From the IMG/VR virus record IMGVR_UViG_3300013109_000495, positions 57,820 to 121,819 of that record: a stretch of 64,000 nt of DNA. One strand, given 5' to 3'. Position numbers and translations under genes: made by a program. The number at the start of each line of letters is the position of its first letter. The stretch's first letter is position 1. This stretch comes from a virus. The notes below the pieces were generated by a model. It searched no databases. It had not been told where the DNA came from and was given only the letters and a program-made list of their open reading frames with translations. Below are positions 25,488-35,113 of this stretch, in pieces.

Positions 25488-26179
25488 TTATTAAAAATAT
25501 AATTAAATTCTTCGTTGTTTCTTTTATGTTTAGAATCTAAACGCAACCCTAAATCGATTATTTTACCAACAATATGTTCGTGCTTTTGATCAACTTCAAT
25601 TAATACAGACTTGGCTTGTTGTATTGTTGATATTGCACCTTTAAAAACTCTGTCCTCAAATCCGTCAACATCAATTTTTATATAATCTGGTTGTGGTAAT
25701 ATTTTTTTACCTACAAGATAATCTAAATGTATTTCAACACACCCGTGATAATAATTTCCTTTAGTATCTACAACATTATCCGCTACTCCTTCGTACATAT
25801 TTTTTACACCTATATGAGATAATGCAATTCTATTGCTTACTGCAACACACCAGGCTTGACAATTATTAAGTTTATTGAGATTAATACTGTCTAATAAATT
25901 TTTATAATTTGCTGAATGTGGCTCAAATGCATACACATCATTTCCAGTTTTAATTGCACTATACAAAGAATATATTCCTATGTTTGCACCAATATCAAAA
26001 AATACTGATTGTTTTTCAAATGCATTTAACCATTTAATAGTTTCTGGCTCTTTTGATAACAACCTATCAACTCTATTTTTTATATACGTTTTTTGTTCTG
26101 TATTGTTAGCAAAAATTATTTTCTTTTCTCCAATCGGAAAAACAAATTGTTTATTATTAAATTTTTTAAGTTTTGGCAT
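25484..26179 (-). CDS. FkbM-family SAM methyltransferase
   Basis: A 231-residue methyltransferase. SAM motif I is VFFDIGANIGIYSLYSA, followed by DVYAFEPHSANYKNLLDSIN and the FkbM-type IKIDVDGFEDRVFKGA. FkbM proteins O-methylate sugars and polyketides. Here the neighbours (glycosyltransferases, sulfotransferase) point to sugar methylation. It is ATGA-coupled to the downstream glycosyltransferase and TAATG-coupled to the upstream GT-B-like gene. Confidence 0.87.
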   Translation of the reverse strand: MPKLKKFNNKQFVFPIGEKKIIFANNTEQKTYIKNRVDRLLSKEPETIKWLNAFEKQSVFFDIGANIGIYSLYSAIKTGNDVYAFEPHSANYKNLLDSINLNKLNNCQAWCVAVSNRIALSHIGVKNMYEGVADNVVDTKGNYYHGCVEIHLDYLVGKKILPQPDYIKIDVDGFEDRVFKGAISTIQQAKSVLIEVDQKHEHIVGKIIDLGLRLDSKHKRNNEEFNYIFNK

Positions 26180-26988
26180 TATAATATTCCTTTATCTAAA
26201 AGTATTTCAACTGCAACACCGTTTGCAAATTCTTCTGGTGTAAATTGTTGGTATGCTAATGAATATAACCAGTCTTCGGCCCCCACAAAATACGGATTCT
26301 CAATATCCGAAAAATGATTAGCTGAAACAGATTCCGCAAAACTTTTTACATCACATATAGTAGGTATACCCATACATTGAGCCTCCACAGCACTAATGGA
26401 ACAAGATGTTACACACACCCAGGCATCTTTTAAATCTTCTGCAAGTGAAACTTTAGCTTCGCTTGGTCCTGACGTTCCTCTACCGCGTGGTTTATGTCTT
26501 ATCTTAATAGGCCTGTCTGTATGTTTTTTAATCTCGTCAACTGTTTCATTTATCCAGTTGGGTCTACCTAAATATTGGTGAATTCCGGCAGAACTTGGAC
26601 AAATTAAAATATTTTTTCCTTTAAAATTTGGTGCTTGAACTTTCATTCCAAATTTCTCAAATCTATCAGCTTTACACCCTTTTATAAAAGGAACGTGTAT
26701 TCTATTTTTACAAATACGCCAATAATGATTATCAGATTTTAAATTATTATTGTCAAATCTTCCAAAATATGGAGTATCAGTAAACCAATATGTTTGTTTA
26801 CGTGCTTCTAATTTTTTAACTAATTGTAAATTATTATTAACAAATCCCCAAAACATTGAATTAGATAATACTTCAATAGCAGTATTATCAAGCACCTTAA
26901 CTTGTTCTGGCCAGGACTTTTTAACTCCATTAAAAACTTCCCAGGCTTTACTGTTTTTATTATTGTATGGTGCGTAAATTGTTAACAT
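26179..26988 (-). CDS. GT-B/capsule-synthesis-like protein, paralogue A
   Basis: A 269-residue protein with QTYWFTDTPYFGRF, IKIRHKPRGRG, CSISAVEAQCMGIPTICD and the terminal signature WLYSLAYQQFTPEEFANG. The order (sugar- or lipid-phosphate-binding R-H-K/R-P, then a Ser-rich strand with E-A, then G-x-P) resembles capsule polysaccharide GT-B enzymes. Three relatives in this window (29488, 30293, 34241) share the same C-terminal signature. Confidence 0.6.
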   Translation of the reverse strand: MLTIYAPYNNKNSKAWEVFNGVKKSWPEQVKVLDNTAIEVLSNSMFWGFVNNNLQLVKKLEARKQTYWFTDTPYFGRFDNNNLKSDNHYWRICKNRIHVPFIKGCKADRFEKFGMKVQAPNFKGKNILICPSSAGIHQYLGRPNWINETVDEIKKHTDRPIKIRHKPRGRGTSGPSEAKVSLAEDLKDAWVCVTSCSISAVEAQCMGIPTICDVKSFAESVSANHFSDIENPYFVGAEDWLYSLAYQQFTPEEFANGVAVEILLDKGIL

Positions 26989-27628
26989 CTATAAATTCTT
27001 TCAATTCGTTTGCCCATTTTGTATGCCCTTCGACTGATGGGTGTGGGTCTTTAACACTTACAATCGTATTCTCTTTCATTATAAAATCATAATGATTATT
27101 ATTAAATTTAAAAAATCTTTTTTTATCTATACTTTCAACTATTTTATTAAAATCGGGATTACTTAAATTAACTGCATTAGGTAAAGCATTATACATTACA
27201 TATGGAATTTTGTTTAATTTAAAATACGTTTGTAAATTAAAAACATGATCTAAATATTTCATTGTAGCATTATCGTCAATAGCCCATCCAGGATTTGAAT
27301 TAATAAATTTAAGATGATCTACAGTTTTCCAAGTACGCCAAGTTAAATCCATATTAGGTATTCTCTTCCATTTCCATCTATCATTTGTAACATAATCGTT
27401 TCTAAATGAACTAGACCATCCTATAACTGCAAAAGTACTAGCCGAACCGTTCTGTTCAAACCATAATTTTGTAGTAAAGCTGATCCGATCATTTCCTCTA
27501 CCACCCATAGCAAGATTAAATAATTGTAAATTATATTGTTTGGCAAGTATTTGTGTTACAAAAGTGTTAACACCGTCTTTAGGACGGGGAGTAAGAAAAC
27601 TACAACCATTTGAAAACAATTTAGACAT
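26960..27628 (-). CDS. SGNH/GDSL-type hydrolase-like protein
   Basis: A 222-residue protein. The N-terminal block LFSNGCSFLTPRPKDG stands where the GDSx Ser motif lies, GGRGNDRIS gives the Gly-Asn block and DPHPSVEGHTKWANEL the D-x-H catalytic pair. The nucleophile would be the Ser in GCSF. Such proteins add or remove acyl groups on glycans. It overlaps paralogue A by 29 bases and is the first gene of the minus-strand glycan operon. Confidence 0.65.
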   Translation of the reverse strand: MSKLFSNGCSFLTPRPKDGVNTFVTQILAKQYNLQLFNLAMGGRGNDRISFTTKLWFEQNGSASTFAVIGWSSSFRNDYVTNDRWKWKRIPNMDLTWRTWKTVDHLKFINSNPGWAIDDNATMKYLDHVFNLQTYFKLNKIPYVMYNALPNAVNLSNPDFNKIVESIDKKRFFKFNNNHYDFIMKENTIVSVKDPHPSVEGHTKWANELKEFIDVNNLRTIQ

Positions 27629-27649
27629 ACTGCTATTTTATAGTATAAT
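27621..27649 (+). promoter_or_regulatory. Sigma70-type promoter for the GT61-like gene
   Basis: -35 TTAGAC (27621-27626), 17-base spacer, perfect -10 TATAAT (27644-27649), 8 bases before the ATG at 27658. It overlaps the start of the divergent SGNH gene. Confidence 0.6.
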
Positions 27650-27657
27650 TATTTAAA

Positions 27658-28731
27658 ATGCAAACAGTGAAAAATATTACCAGCTTAAAATACTTTCTAG
27701 ATCGTTTTGATACTCTAGATCAAGGATTTTCATATAATGTAAACTACCATTCTATCGCATCTAAAACTCATTTTAATAGTCTGCCAACATTTGTTGCTGA
27801 TTTTTATAACTGTTCTACACACAGTTTGCCTCTACTTGTTACTGAAGATAAACATTTAATCACCGAACACGTGTGGCCATTGATACACAAATATAAAAAT
27901 AAACCTCAAAAAGTTCATAACCTTTTTACTAAATGGGGTGAAACAATTAGTATAGATATGCCACTAGTTACTAAACAATTTAATGAAACTTACAGATATG
28001 TTTGGTTGCCTATTGACGAATATAGTGCTGAGAATCCATGGCACATATGGATTGATGTAATATCAAAATTCCGTTTACTTGAAAAAAAGAACGGCTTACC
28101 TTTTGCAAAATATGTTTATATTATGTCTAATCCTAGCAAGTATTTTGATAAAGTTGCTAAAGAATTATTTCCTAATGTAAAATATTACGTTATGCCAAAA
28201 AATTCAGTATGGCGATTTTCACATTTACTTGTTCCTTCAACAAGCAATTATCTCGATGGAATTACAACACCAAGTATGCCACCATGGTTAAGACATTTTG
28301 GTTACAAAAATAAACAAAAACCGTATAGAAAAATTTTTATTACAAGAAAAGGTGCTAGTAATCGAAATATTACAAATCAAGAACAATTATTATTAGCATT
28401 AAAAGGCTGGGAAACCGTAACACTTGATAACCTCTCTATAAAAGAACAAATTAGAACTTTTGCAGAAGCAACACATATCTTATCACCACATAGTGCCGGA
28501 CTTATAAATTTATTATGGTGTGCTAAAGATACAAAAATAATAGAAATACAACATAAAGAATGGATAGATAAAAAGGTATATCCAATCCTTTCACATCATT
28601 TAGGATTAAAACATATAGTCTATCTTGCTGAAACTGAAAAAGTTACAATTAAAAAACCTAAAAATAAAAAATTAAAAGATATGGTTAATTTGAAAGTTAA
28701 TATTCCTCTTCTACTTAAACATTTAGACTAA
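27658..28731 (+). CDS. GT61-family (DUF563) glycosyltransferase
   Basis: A 357-residue protein. The C-terminal third has the GT61 signature: KIFITRKGASNRNITNQEQL, EQIRTFAEATHILSPHSAGL and INLLWCAKDTKIIEIQ. GT61 enzymes transfer xylose or other sugars and occur in capsule and O-antigen clusters. It is divergent from the SGNH gene with its own sigma70-like promoter, and its 3' end overlaps the convergent glycosyltransferase by 17 bases. Confidence 0.85.
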   Translation: MQTVKNITSLKYFLDRFDTLDQGFSYNVNYHSIASKTHFNSLPTFVADFYNCSTHSLPLLVTEDKHLITEHVWPLIHKYKNKPQKVHNLFTKWGETISIDMPLVTKQFNETYRYVWLPIDEYSAENPWHIWIDVISKFRLLEKKNGLPFAKYVYIMSNPSKYFDKVAKELFPNVKYYVMPKNSVWRFSHLLVPSTSNYLDGITTPSMPPWLRHFGYKNKQKPYRKIFITRKGASNRNITNQEQLLLALKGWETVTLDNLSIKEQIRTFAEATHILSPHSAGLINLLWCAKDTKIIEIQHKEWIDKKVYPILSHHLGLKHIVYLAETEKVTIKKPKNKKLKDMVNLKVNIPLLLKHLD

Positions 28732-29446
28732 CAGCAGGAAAAGTTTCTTTTAAAAAATTATATATTTTATTTCCTGCTCTATATTTTTTTCCACCTGCTA
28801 CGTGTAAAAACCATACATCTTTAGGATTAAAAGATATTTTCAACCCATTATTTTTAAAATTAAATCGAGGATCCATATCTTGATACTTAACTCCACTTTC
28901 AATTACAGACCAATTTAAAAACTGCCCATCATCACATTTAAACTCTTTATAACGTTTTATCCATGGCATCATTTGATCTCTTACACTACGAGTAACCATC
29001 CATACACCTGTTTGAAAAAATATATCTCTTACTTTTTGTGAATTACAATCTTTTATTATAGTATCTTTAAAATTATTATTAATATTAAACAACGTCATTC
29101 TTCTATATTTTTTGTATGCTGGCGATTTAAATGCATCTAAATCAGTGTATTGTGCAAATATATCTGGAGCATGATCTAATGCAAACACATCAGTATCTAC
29201 ATATAATATTTGATCGTATTCGTCTAACCATTCTTTATTAAACCATAGGTCAAATCTTTCCCATGTTGGATGCATATAACCAAACTTTGGTTCAGTAACT
29301 CTTAAAAAATCATGTCCGTATTTGTTACAATACTTTTTAAAACTGTATTCAGAATACTTTTCAACATCTGTTGGACCAATACCATTAAACTCTGGTTGTG
29401 AATAAAGGTTAATGTCTATATAATATTGAATAATGAGATTTTTCAT
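28715..29446 (-). CDS. Glycosyltransferase (GT-A, DTD motif), paralogue of 24789
   Basis: A 243-residue protein with GYMHPTWERFDLWFNKEW and ILYVDTDVFALDHAPD, then CDDGQFLNWSVIESG, in the same order as the 24789-25487 gene. It probably uses a nucleotide sugar and a metal ion. It is monocistronic on the minus strand with an exact TATAAATA 6 bases before its ATG, an unusual late signal within the sugar cassette. Confidence 0.8.
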   Translation of the reverse strand: MKNLIIQYYIDINLYSQPEFNGIGPTDVEKYSEYSFKKYCNKYGHDFLRVTEPKFGYMHPTWERFDLWFNKEWLDEYDQILYVDTDVFALDHAPDIFAQYTDLDAFKSPAYKKYRRMTLFNINNNFKDTIIKDCNSQKVRDIFFQTGVWMVTRSVRDQMMPWIKRYKEFKCDDGQFLNWSVIESGVKYQDMDPRFNFKNNGLKISFNPKDVWFLHVAGGKKYRAGNKIYNFLKETFPAVSLNV

Positions 29447-29452
29447 TTTTAA

Positions 29453-29460
29453 TATTTATA
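29453..29460 (-). promoter_or_regulatory. Late promoter octamer on the minus strand
   Basis: TATAAATA (minus strand), exact consensus, 6 bases before the start of the glycosyltransferase ending at 28715. Confidence 0.65.
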
Positions 29461-29487
29461 AACTGGAAATTACATAATTAAATTTAA

Positions 29488-30303
29488 ATGATCTATTGCG
29501 TTAAAACTGACCGACATAACACAGAAAAATATATAGAAAGTGCTAGTAGAGGAATTCGTGGTTCAAAAATAGTACCGTACAACGAAGCAATACAATCTAA
29601 AGATTGTGAAAAAGTTGTATTCATGGGATTTTTACGAGGAGGTAATTTAGTATATAGATGGGCAGAACTAGTCGGTATAGATTTTTATTACATCGATCGA
29701 CCATATTGGGGTGAAAGTAGACGAACACCTTATTTTATGAGATGTACAAAAAATGCTCATGTAAAACTTTTTAATGACAATCGTCCCGACGACCGATTTA
29801 AAAAATCGTTTAAAAACCCAATACTACCATATCATAAAAATGGCAAATACATTTTAGTCATACCTCCTAGCCATTCAGTAGCACTTATGTTTGGTGCTCA
29901 GTCATGGTTAGATGACACATTAAAAATTTTAAAAGCAAATACCGATAGAGAAATTATTATAAGAGAAAAACCATACAACCCTAAATCATTTTTAGATAGT
30001 AAAGGTAAAATGATGCCTGGCAAAAGTGAAAATAAACAACCACAAAAGCCATTTGAATGGGATCAAGTTCATGCAGTTGTAACATTTAATTCATCAATTA
30101 CAATAAAAGCATTAACAAATGGAGTACCATGTTTTGCTAATTTTGAAAATCCGTGCCAACCAATATGTGAAATGGATTTCGCAAAAATCGAAACACCCAA
30201 ATATGAAGATAGAGAACCTGTATTTTATTCACTAGCTTATGGACAATTTACACAAGAAGAATTTAGAAATGGATACTACATGGAAATACTAGATGGATAT
30301 TGA
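29488..30303 (+). CDS. GT-B/capsule-synthesis-like protein, paralogue B
   Basis: A 271-residue protein. IDRPYWGESRRTPYFMRC parallels TDTPYFGRF of paralogue A, IIIREKPYNPK the basic block, SITIKALTNGVPCFANF the E/K-A-x-x-x-G-x-P block, and VFYSLAYGQFTQEEFRNG the terminal signature. It overlaps paralogue C by 11 bases, so the two may form one complex or act in sequence. Confidence 0.6.
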   Translation: MIYCVKTDRHNTEKYIESASRGIRGSKIVPYNEAIQSKDCEKVVFMGFLRGGNLVYRWAELVGIDFYYIDRPYWGESRRTPYFMRCTKNAHVKLFNDNRPDDRFKKSFKNPILPYHKNGKYILVIPPSHSVALMFGAQSWLDDTLKILKANTDREIIIREKPYNPKSFLDSKGKMMPGKSENKQPQKPFEWDQVHAVVTFNSSITIKALTNGVPCFANFENPCQPICEMDFAKIETPKYEDREPVFYSLAYGQFTQEEFRNGYYMEILDGY

Positions 30304-31276
30304 AATTTTTAGAAGAACAGTAAAAGACCGTAGACGCGGTGCTAGTTGGGAACTTCTACAACATATGGCCGAAGGTATTCGTGCTTGTGGAGATAATCCT
30401 ATTATAGTTAACGAACATAAAACTGGAGATTGGTCAGCTAACGAAATGGAACCTACTGCAAAAATTGGTTGTATGTTTGGCTATGGAGGTACAAATCAAA
30501 TGCATCATACTAAAGGACGTAGACGAGATTTAGTTGAACGTGCAAAGAAAAAAGGCATTTACATTATTACATTTGACGGTGGTATATTATCTAGTTTTGG
30601 AAATACAATAACAGATCCTAATCACCACTGGCGTGTAGCATTGTACTCTCCTATGAGAAATGGAAATTTTTTAAGTGATAATAGCCCGCCTGATAGGTGG
30701 GAACATATGAAAAAAATATGGAATATAAAATATGAACCATGGAGAAAATCTAATCCAGAAGATCCTATATTATTTGTATTACAACCAAAAGATAATTGGA
30801 GTATGAACGAATTAGATCCAATTGATTGGTTTAACGATGTATATAAAAAATTAAGACCTTTAACAAAAAGAAAATTTTTAGTACGTCCCCATCCAAATCA
30901 TATGGCGGCAATGGACAACAGAAAAGAAGAGTTTCCAAAAGATGTTGAAGTTATAATAGGACAAAAATTCTTTAGTGGCGACGAGAAAAAGTACTACAGA
31001 TTTAATTTTCAAAATGCATTAAATAATTGTCATGCTGTTATATCTCACAACTCTACTGCTACCATTGATTCCTGCATCCGTGGCGTCCCTACCTTTGTTA
31101 CATCAGATCTTGCTATTTGTTGGCCTGTTGCAAACACTGATCTTTTAAAAATAGAATCACCTATATATCCAGATAGAACACAATGGGTTTATGACTTAGG
31201 TTATAAACAATGGACAGAAGAAGAAATTAAAAATGGTACAGTGCTTAAACGTTTTAAAGAAAAATTAGGATTATAA
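30293..31276 (+). CDS. GT-B/capsule-synthesis-like protein, paralogue C
   Basis: A 327-residue protein, the longest of the four relatives. It has [51 protein letters not shown] and the terminal [18 protein letters not shown]. The R-P-H-P block followed by a Ser/Thr strand is typical of capsule-polymerase-like folds. It overlaps paralogue B at its 5' end and shares one base with the ferredoxin gene (TAATG). Confidence 0.6.
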   Translation: MDIEIFRRTVKDRRRGASWELLQHMAEGIRACGDNPIIVNEHKTGDWSANEMEPTAKIGCMFGYGGTNQMHHTKGRRRDLVERAKKKGIYIITFDGGILSSFGNTITDPNHHWRVALYSPMRNGNFLSDNSPPDRWEHMKKIWNIKYEPWRKSNPEDPILFVLQPKDNWSMNELDPIDWFNDVYKKLRPLTKRKFLVRPHPNHMAAMDNRKEEFPKDVEVIIGQKFFSGDEKKYYRFNFQNALNNCHAVISHNSTATIDSCIRGVPTFVTSDLAICWPVANTDLLKIESPIYPDRTQWVYDLGYKQWTEEEIKNGTVLKRFKEKLGL

Positions 31277-31611
31277 TGACTTATATTATTAACGACAAAT
31301 GTATTAAATGTAAACTAATGGATTGTGTAGAAGTATGTCCTGTCGATTGTTTCTACGAAGGAGAGAATATGTTGGCCATTAATCCCAACGAGTGTATAGA
31401 CTGTGGGGTATGTGAACCTGAATGTCCAATAGATGCAATAGAACCAGATACTAATGAAGATGCAAGTAGCTGGGTTGACCATAATCAAAAATATAGTGAA
31501 ATATGGCCACGAATTACTAAAAAAGGAAAGCCGCCCGAAGATGAAGCAAAATGGCGAGACGTTCCGGATAAGTTTAAACACTTTAGTGAAAAACCCGGAC
31601 AAGGAAGTTAA
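31276..31611 (+). CDS. fdxA: 7Fe bacterial ferredoxin (FdxA type)
   Basis: A 111-residue ferredoxin. The N-terminal [17 protein letters not shown] (C9, C12, C17, C21, C25) and the second [12 protein letters not shown] carry the ligands of one [3Fe-4S] and one [4Fe-4S] cluster, followed by the long C-terminal extension typical of proteobacterial FdxA (about 107-112 aa). It carries electrons in the cytoplasm. Its place between a sugar-enzyme paralogue and asparagine synthetase is unusual; radical SAM enzymes elsewhere in the window would need such a donor. Probable bacterial origin. Confidence 0.93.
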   Translation: MTYIINDKCIKCKLMDCVEVCPVDCFYEGENMLAINPNECIDCGVCEPECPIDAIEPDTNEDASSWVDHNQKYSEIWPRITKKGKPPEDEAKWRDVPDKFKHFSEKPGQGS

Positions 31612-31613
31612 TA

Positions 31614-33338
31614 ATGTGTGGAATATACGGCATAACTGAAAAAAATTATGGATTTATAAATCAATATATTCAAATATGTAAACATCGAGGACCAAACGGA
31701 GAAGGTATTTGGAATGATGATGATGTTACTTTAGGACATAATCTTTTAAGCATCATGGCTGAACCAAATAAATCTACACAACCTTGGATAACACCTAAAG
31801 GAAATATACTTGTATACAACGGAGAAATTTTTAATTACTACGAACTTAAAGCAAAATACAAACAATTTATAGACACTACAGGTTGCGATACCGAACTACT
31901 TGCTTGGGGATTAGATAACTTTGATTTAAATTTTATAGACGAAATTGATTCTATGCATGGCTTTGCATATTACAACATAAAGAAAAAAGAAATTATTCTT
32001 AGCAGAGACCATGCAGGAATTAAACCTGTATTCTATGCTGAAATAAAACAAGGATTAGTGTTTGGTTCTGAAATAAAAGGTATGTTGAGTAAAGTACCTA
32101 ATGCAAGAAAAATGGATAAACTTGCTCTTAGTTTCATGAGTAGAACCGGAATTAATGCTTTGCGTAATACTTTCTTTACAGGAATTAAAAAATTACTTGC
32201 CGGAGAAACAATTGTATATGACATTACAAATAAAAAAATAAAACAACGACATCGAATATTTGTAAAACCAAACAGCAATAAAAAATTTAATCCCAACGAA
32301 TTTAGACAAATGGCACATAAAACAGTAAAAATGTGTAGTATCGGACGAAGAAAAATTGGTGTATTTTTAAGTGGTGGACTGGATTCTAGTTTAGTTGCAT
32401 ACGAATTAGGAAAAGTAAAAGATAAAGTTAATTCATTTACAAACAAAATGTATCCAAATGTTAAAGTAGATGAAGATTATAATGAAGATGCAAATTGTGC
32501 CTTAATACTTGCAAAAAAAGAAAACTTTAACCACGTCGAGATACAAATTACTCCTGAAAATTTTATGGAGTCATGGGATGATTCAATATACTATATGGAA
32601 CAACCTGTTTATAATCCAAGTATGTCTATGTATTGTTATACAAATAAATTTTTATCTAATAACGGTATTGTAGTAACCATGGCAGGTGATATGGGAGATG
32701 AAATACTTGCAGGATATCCAAAATATTGGAAAATGAAAAAAATATTAAATTCACTATCGTCTTGGGACGACATTTTAAAACACTGGTTAAAAAGAATTAA
32801 AAGACCATTACAATTAACTGATACACCAGTTAATGATGAAGAATTACTTGCTGAATTTAAAAAATGTTATAGCGGAGAATTGTGGAATCCTGACGATCCT
32901 ATTGCATCTTATATGGCTTTAGATTGTGTTGCACAAGTTCCAGAAGAAATGTTTAATCGAAATGACAAGTATGGAATGGCATATAGTATGGAAGGTAGGT
33001 TTCCTCTTGCTACAAAATTATTCATGCAATATTGTTTGGACATTCCGTCTACAATAAAAATGGGTGTAGACAAAAGCGATACAAAAATTTTAACAAAAAT
33101 TGCATATAAAGGACTTATGCCTGACGCAATAATTAATAAAGGAAAAACCGGATGGACGGTACCTGTAGGACACTGGTTAACAACAAATGTTAATGAGAAC
33201 CTTAAAAGTTTTTATGTAAATGCTATTGGGGACAACAGTAAATTAAATATTATTAAAGCAAGTCAAAAAGCTGGAAAGGCGATTGTACCTGCATGGATAG
33301 TTAAAGACTGGATTAAAAAATACAAAATGTATTTTTAA
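31614..33338 (+). CDS. asnB: Asparagine synthetase (glutamine-hydrolysing)
   Basis: A 574-residue AsnB-type enzyme. The N-terminal class II glutaminase has Cys2 (MCGIYGI), RGPNGEG and YNGEIFNYYEL; the synthetase half has the PPi loop SGGLDSS at 253-259. Homologues sit in many O-antigen clusters and amidate sugars or amino acids. All visible catalytic residues are kept, in contrast to the degenerate relative at 49606. It starts 2 bases after the ferredoxin stop. Confidence 0.9.
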   Translation: MCGIYGITEKNYGFINQYIQICKHRGPNGEGIWNDDDVTLGHNLLSIMAEPNKSTQPWITPKGNILVYNGEIFNYYELKAKYKQFIDTTGCDTELLAWGLDNFDLNFIDEIDSMHGFAYYNIKKKEIILSRDHAGIKPVFYAEIKQGLVFGSEIKGMLSKVPNARKMDKLALSFMSRTGINALRNTFFTGIKKLLAGETIVYDITNKKIKQRHRIFVKPNSNKKFNPNEFRQMAHKTVKMCSIGRRKIGVFLSGGLDSSLVAYELGKVKDKVNSFTNKMYPNVKVDEDYNEDANCALILAKKENFNHVEIQITPENFMESWDDSIYYMEQPVYNPSMSMYCYTNKFLSNNGIVVTMAGDMGDEILAGYPKYWKMKKILNSLSSWDDILKHWLKRIKRPLQLTDTPVNDEELLAEFKKCYSGELWNPDDPIASYMALDCVAQVPEEMFNRNDKYGMAYSMEGRFPLATKLFMQYCLDIPSTIKMGVDKSDTKILTKIAYKGLMPDAIINKGKTGWTVPVGHWLTTNVNENLKSFYVNAIGDNSKLNIIKASQKAGKAIVPAWIVKDWIKKYKMYF

Positions 33339-33345
33339 TTAAATA
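33338..33345 (+). promoter_or_regulatory. Late-type octamer
   Basis: ATTAAATA just after the asnB stop, 5 bases before the ATG at 33351. Confidence 0.35.
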
Positions 33346-33350
33346 TTTTT

Positions 33351-34244
33351 ATGAAAATTAAAATAATCACATCATACAAACCAGGTACCTGGGATTCGTT
33401 TTCTAAAAGAGGAATTGAATCCATGGCAAAACATTTACCTAAAAACGTTGATATTGTTGTATACAACGAAGAACCAAAACCCGATTATAATTCAGATAGA
33501 ATTAAATGGATTGACTTGAATACTGCTGAACCAGAACTATTTAAATTTAAAAATAAACATAAGAACGATCCTGTTGCTTGTGGAGAAACTACACCAATTG
33601 AAGGTGGCGTAAGACGTCTACCTAATGCTGGAGGTAGGGATAGAGGTAAAGGCTCGTACTTATGGGACGCTGTAAGATTTTCAAATAAAGTATTTTGTGT
33701 TATTAATGCTGTAAAAAATTCGCCAGAATATGATTATGTTGTATGGATAGATGCTGACACATATACATTTAGACCAATGCCAATTAAATTTTTAGAAACC
33801 CTATTACCTATAGACACAATGCTAACTTACCTAGGACGAGAAAGATTTGAATTAAAAGACGGAGGCAAATATCCAGAATGTGGATTTGTTGGATACAATT
33901 TACGACATCCTGAAGTACAAAACTTTGTTAACGAATGGGAACAACTGTACACTACTAACAATGTTTTTAAATTGTTAGAATGGCACGACTCTTTTATACT
34001 TTGGCACCTTGCTAAAAAATTTAAAAAAGAAAAAAATATCAAAATAAACGATATTGGCTATGCTAAAGGAGTAAAAGGACATCATGTTTTTGTTAACAGT
34101 GAACTTGGCTTATACATGGACCACATGAAAGGCAAACGAAAACAACGCGGAACATCTGCCAAAAATGATTTACGTCCTCCTAGACCTGACGCTCCTGCTG
34201 ACGTTTCAAAAATTGACTATTGGAAAGAGAGACCAGCATCATGA
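33351..34244 (+). CDS. Glycosyltransferase-like protein (DAD motif)
   Basis: A 297-residue protein. YDYVVWIDADTYTFRPMP gives a D-A-D nucleotide-sugar/metal motif, followed by CGFVGYNLRHPEVQNFVNEW and LLEWHDSFILWHL. The layout is that of GT-A transferases. The C-terminus is basic and Pro-rich. It is ATGA-coupled to the next gene. Confidence 0.7.
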   Translation: MKIKIITSYKPGTWDSFSKRGIESMAKHLPKNVDIVVYNEEPKPDYNSDRIKWIDLNTAEPELFKFKNKHKNDPVACGETTPIEGGVRRLPNAGGRDRGKGSYLWDAVRFSNKVFCVINAVKNSPEYDYVVWIDADTYTFRPMPIKFLETLLPIDTMLTYLGRERFELKDGGKYPECGFVGYNLRHPEVQNFVNEWEQLYTTNNVFKLLEWHDSFILWHLAKKFKKEKNIKINDIGYAKGVKGHHVFVNSELGLYMDHMKGKRKQRGTSAKNDLRPPRPDAPADVSKIDYWKERPAS

Positions 34245-35113
34245 AAATAAGCGTATTTCAAAAATATGGACCATTAAATTCTAAACCTATTCTTGATGCT
34301 TTTATAAAAAGTTTAAAAGATACTAATGAAGAAGTATTAATTAATGACGAAGGAAATTCTGATGTTGCAGTAATTTGGTCTGTATTATGGCGTGGAAGGA
34401 TGCATAGCAATAAAAGAATATGGGATAAATTCAAACAACAAAACAAACCAATTATTGTTTTGGAAGTTGGCGGACTACAAAGAAACGGAACTTTTAAAAT
34501 TGGTATTAATGGTATTAACAGAGATGCAGATTTTGTTAATCAAGAAGTAGATGATAAACGTTGGCCTTTATTTAAAAAAGAATTAAAACCATGGAATCAA
34601 ACAGGAGATAAAATTATAATATGTGGACAACATGATGCAAGTGAACAATGGAAAGGCCTTCCACGAATGCAAATGTGGATTGAGCAACAAATAAAAGAAA
34701 TAAGAAAGCATACTACACGTCCTATAATAGTACGACCACATCCTCGAAATCCATTTAATATCGACAGAGACAAATATCAAAATGTAAAAATAAGACAACC
34801 TAAAAGAGACTGGGCAACAATTGATGATACTGATTTTAGATCAACATTAAATGATGCTTGGGCAGTTATAAATCACTCATCTAATCCTGCAATGGAGGCT
34901 GTATTCGCAGGCATTCCTGTTTTTGTATCTAAATCCAGTTTATGTTATGAAGTTGGTAATGCAGAATTAAATGCAATTAATAATCCTGTAATGCCAAATA
35001 GAGAAGCATGGGCAAATAAATTAGCATATACCGAATGGTGGCCTAAAGAAATAAATGCTGGTATACCATGGCGTAGAATTAAAAAACGTTTAGAAGAAAA
35101 ATATTTAATATGA
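34241..35113 (+). CDS. GT-B/capsule-synthesis-like protein, paralogue D
   Basis: A 290-residue protein with RPIIVRPHPRNPFNID, NPAMEAVFAGIPVFVSKS and the terminal WANKLAYTEWWPKEINAG, matching the signature of paralogues A-C. The ATG at 34241 overlaps the upstream stop (ATGA) and follows AGAGAG; an in-frame TTG at 34220 is less likely. It is also ATGA-coupled to the following gene. Confidence 0.6.
   Translation: MKISVFQKYGPLNSKPILDAFIKSLKDTNEEVLINDEGNSDVAVIWSVLWRGRMHSNKRIWDKFKQQNKPIIVLEVGGLQRNGTFKIGINGINRDADFVNQEVDDKRWPLFKKELKPWNQTGDKIIICGQHDASEQWKGLPRMQMWIEQQIKEIRKHTTRPIIVRPHPRNPFNIDRDKYQNVKIRQPKRDWATIDDTDFRSTLNDAWAVINHSSNPAMEAVFAGIPVFVSKSSLCYEVGNAELNAINNPVMPNREAWANKLAYTEWWPKEINAGIPWRRIKKRLEEKYLI

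Noticed and set aside
34220-34240. Upstream TTG start for the GT-B-like paralogue D
   Set aside because: It would overlap the preceding gene by 25 bases without a ribosome site; the ATG at 34241 has a purine-rich site and the common ATGA overlap.
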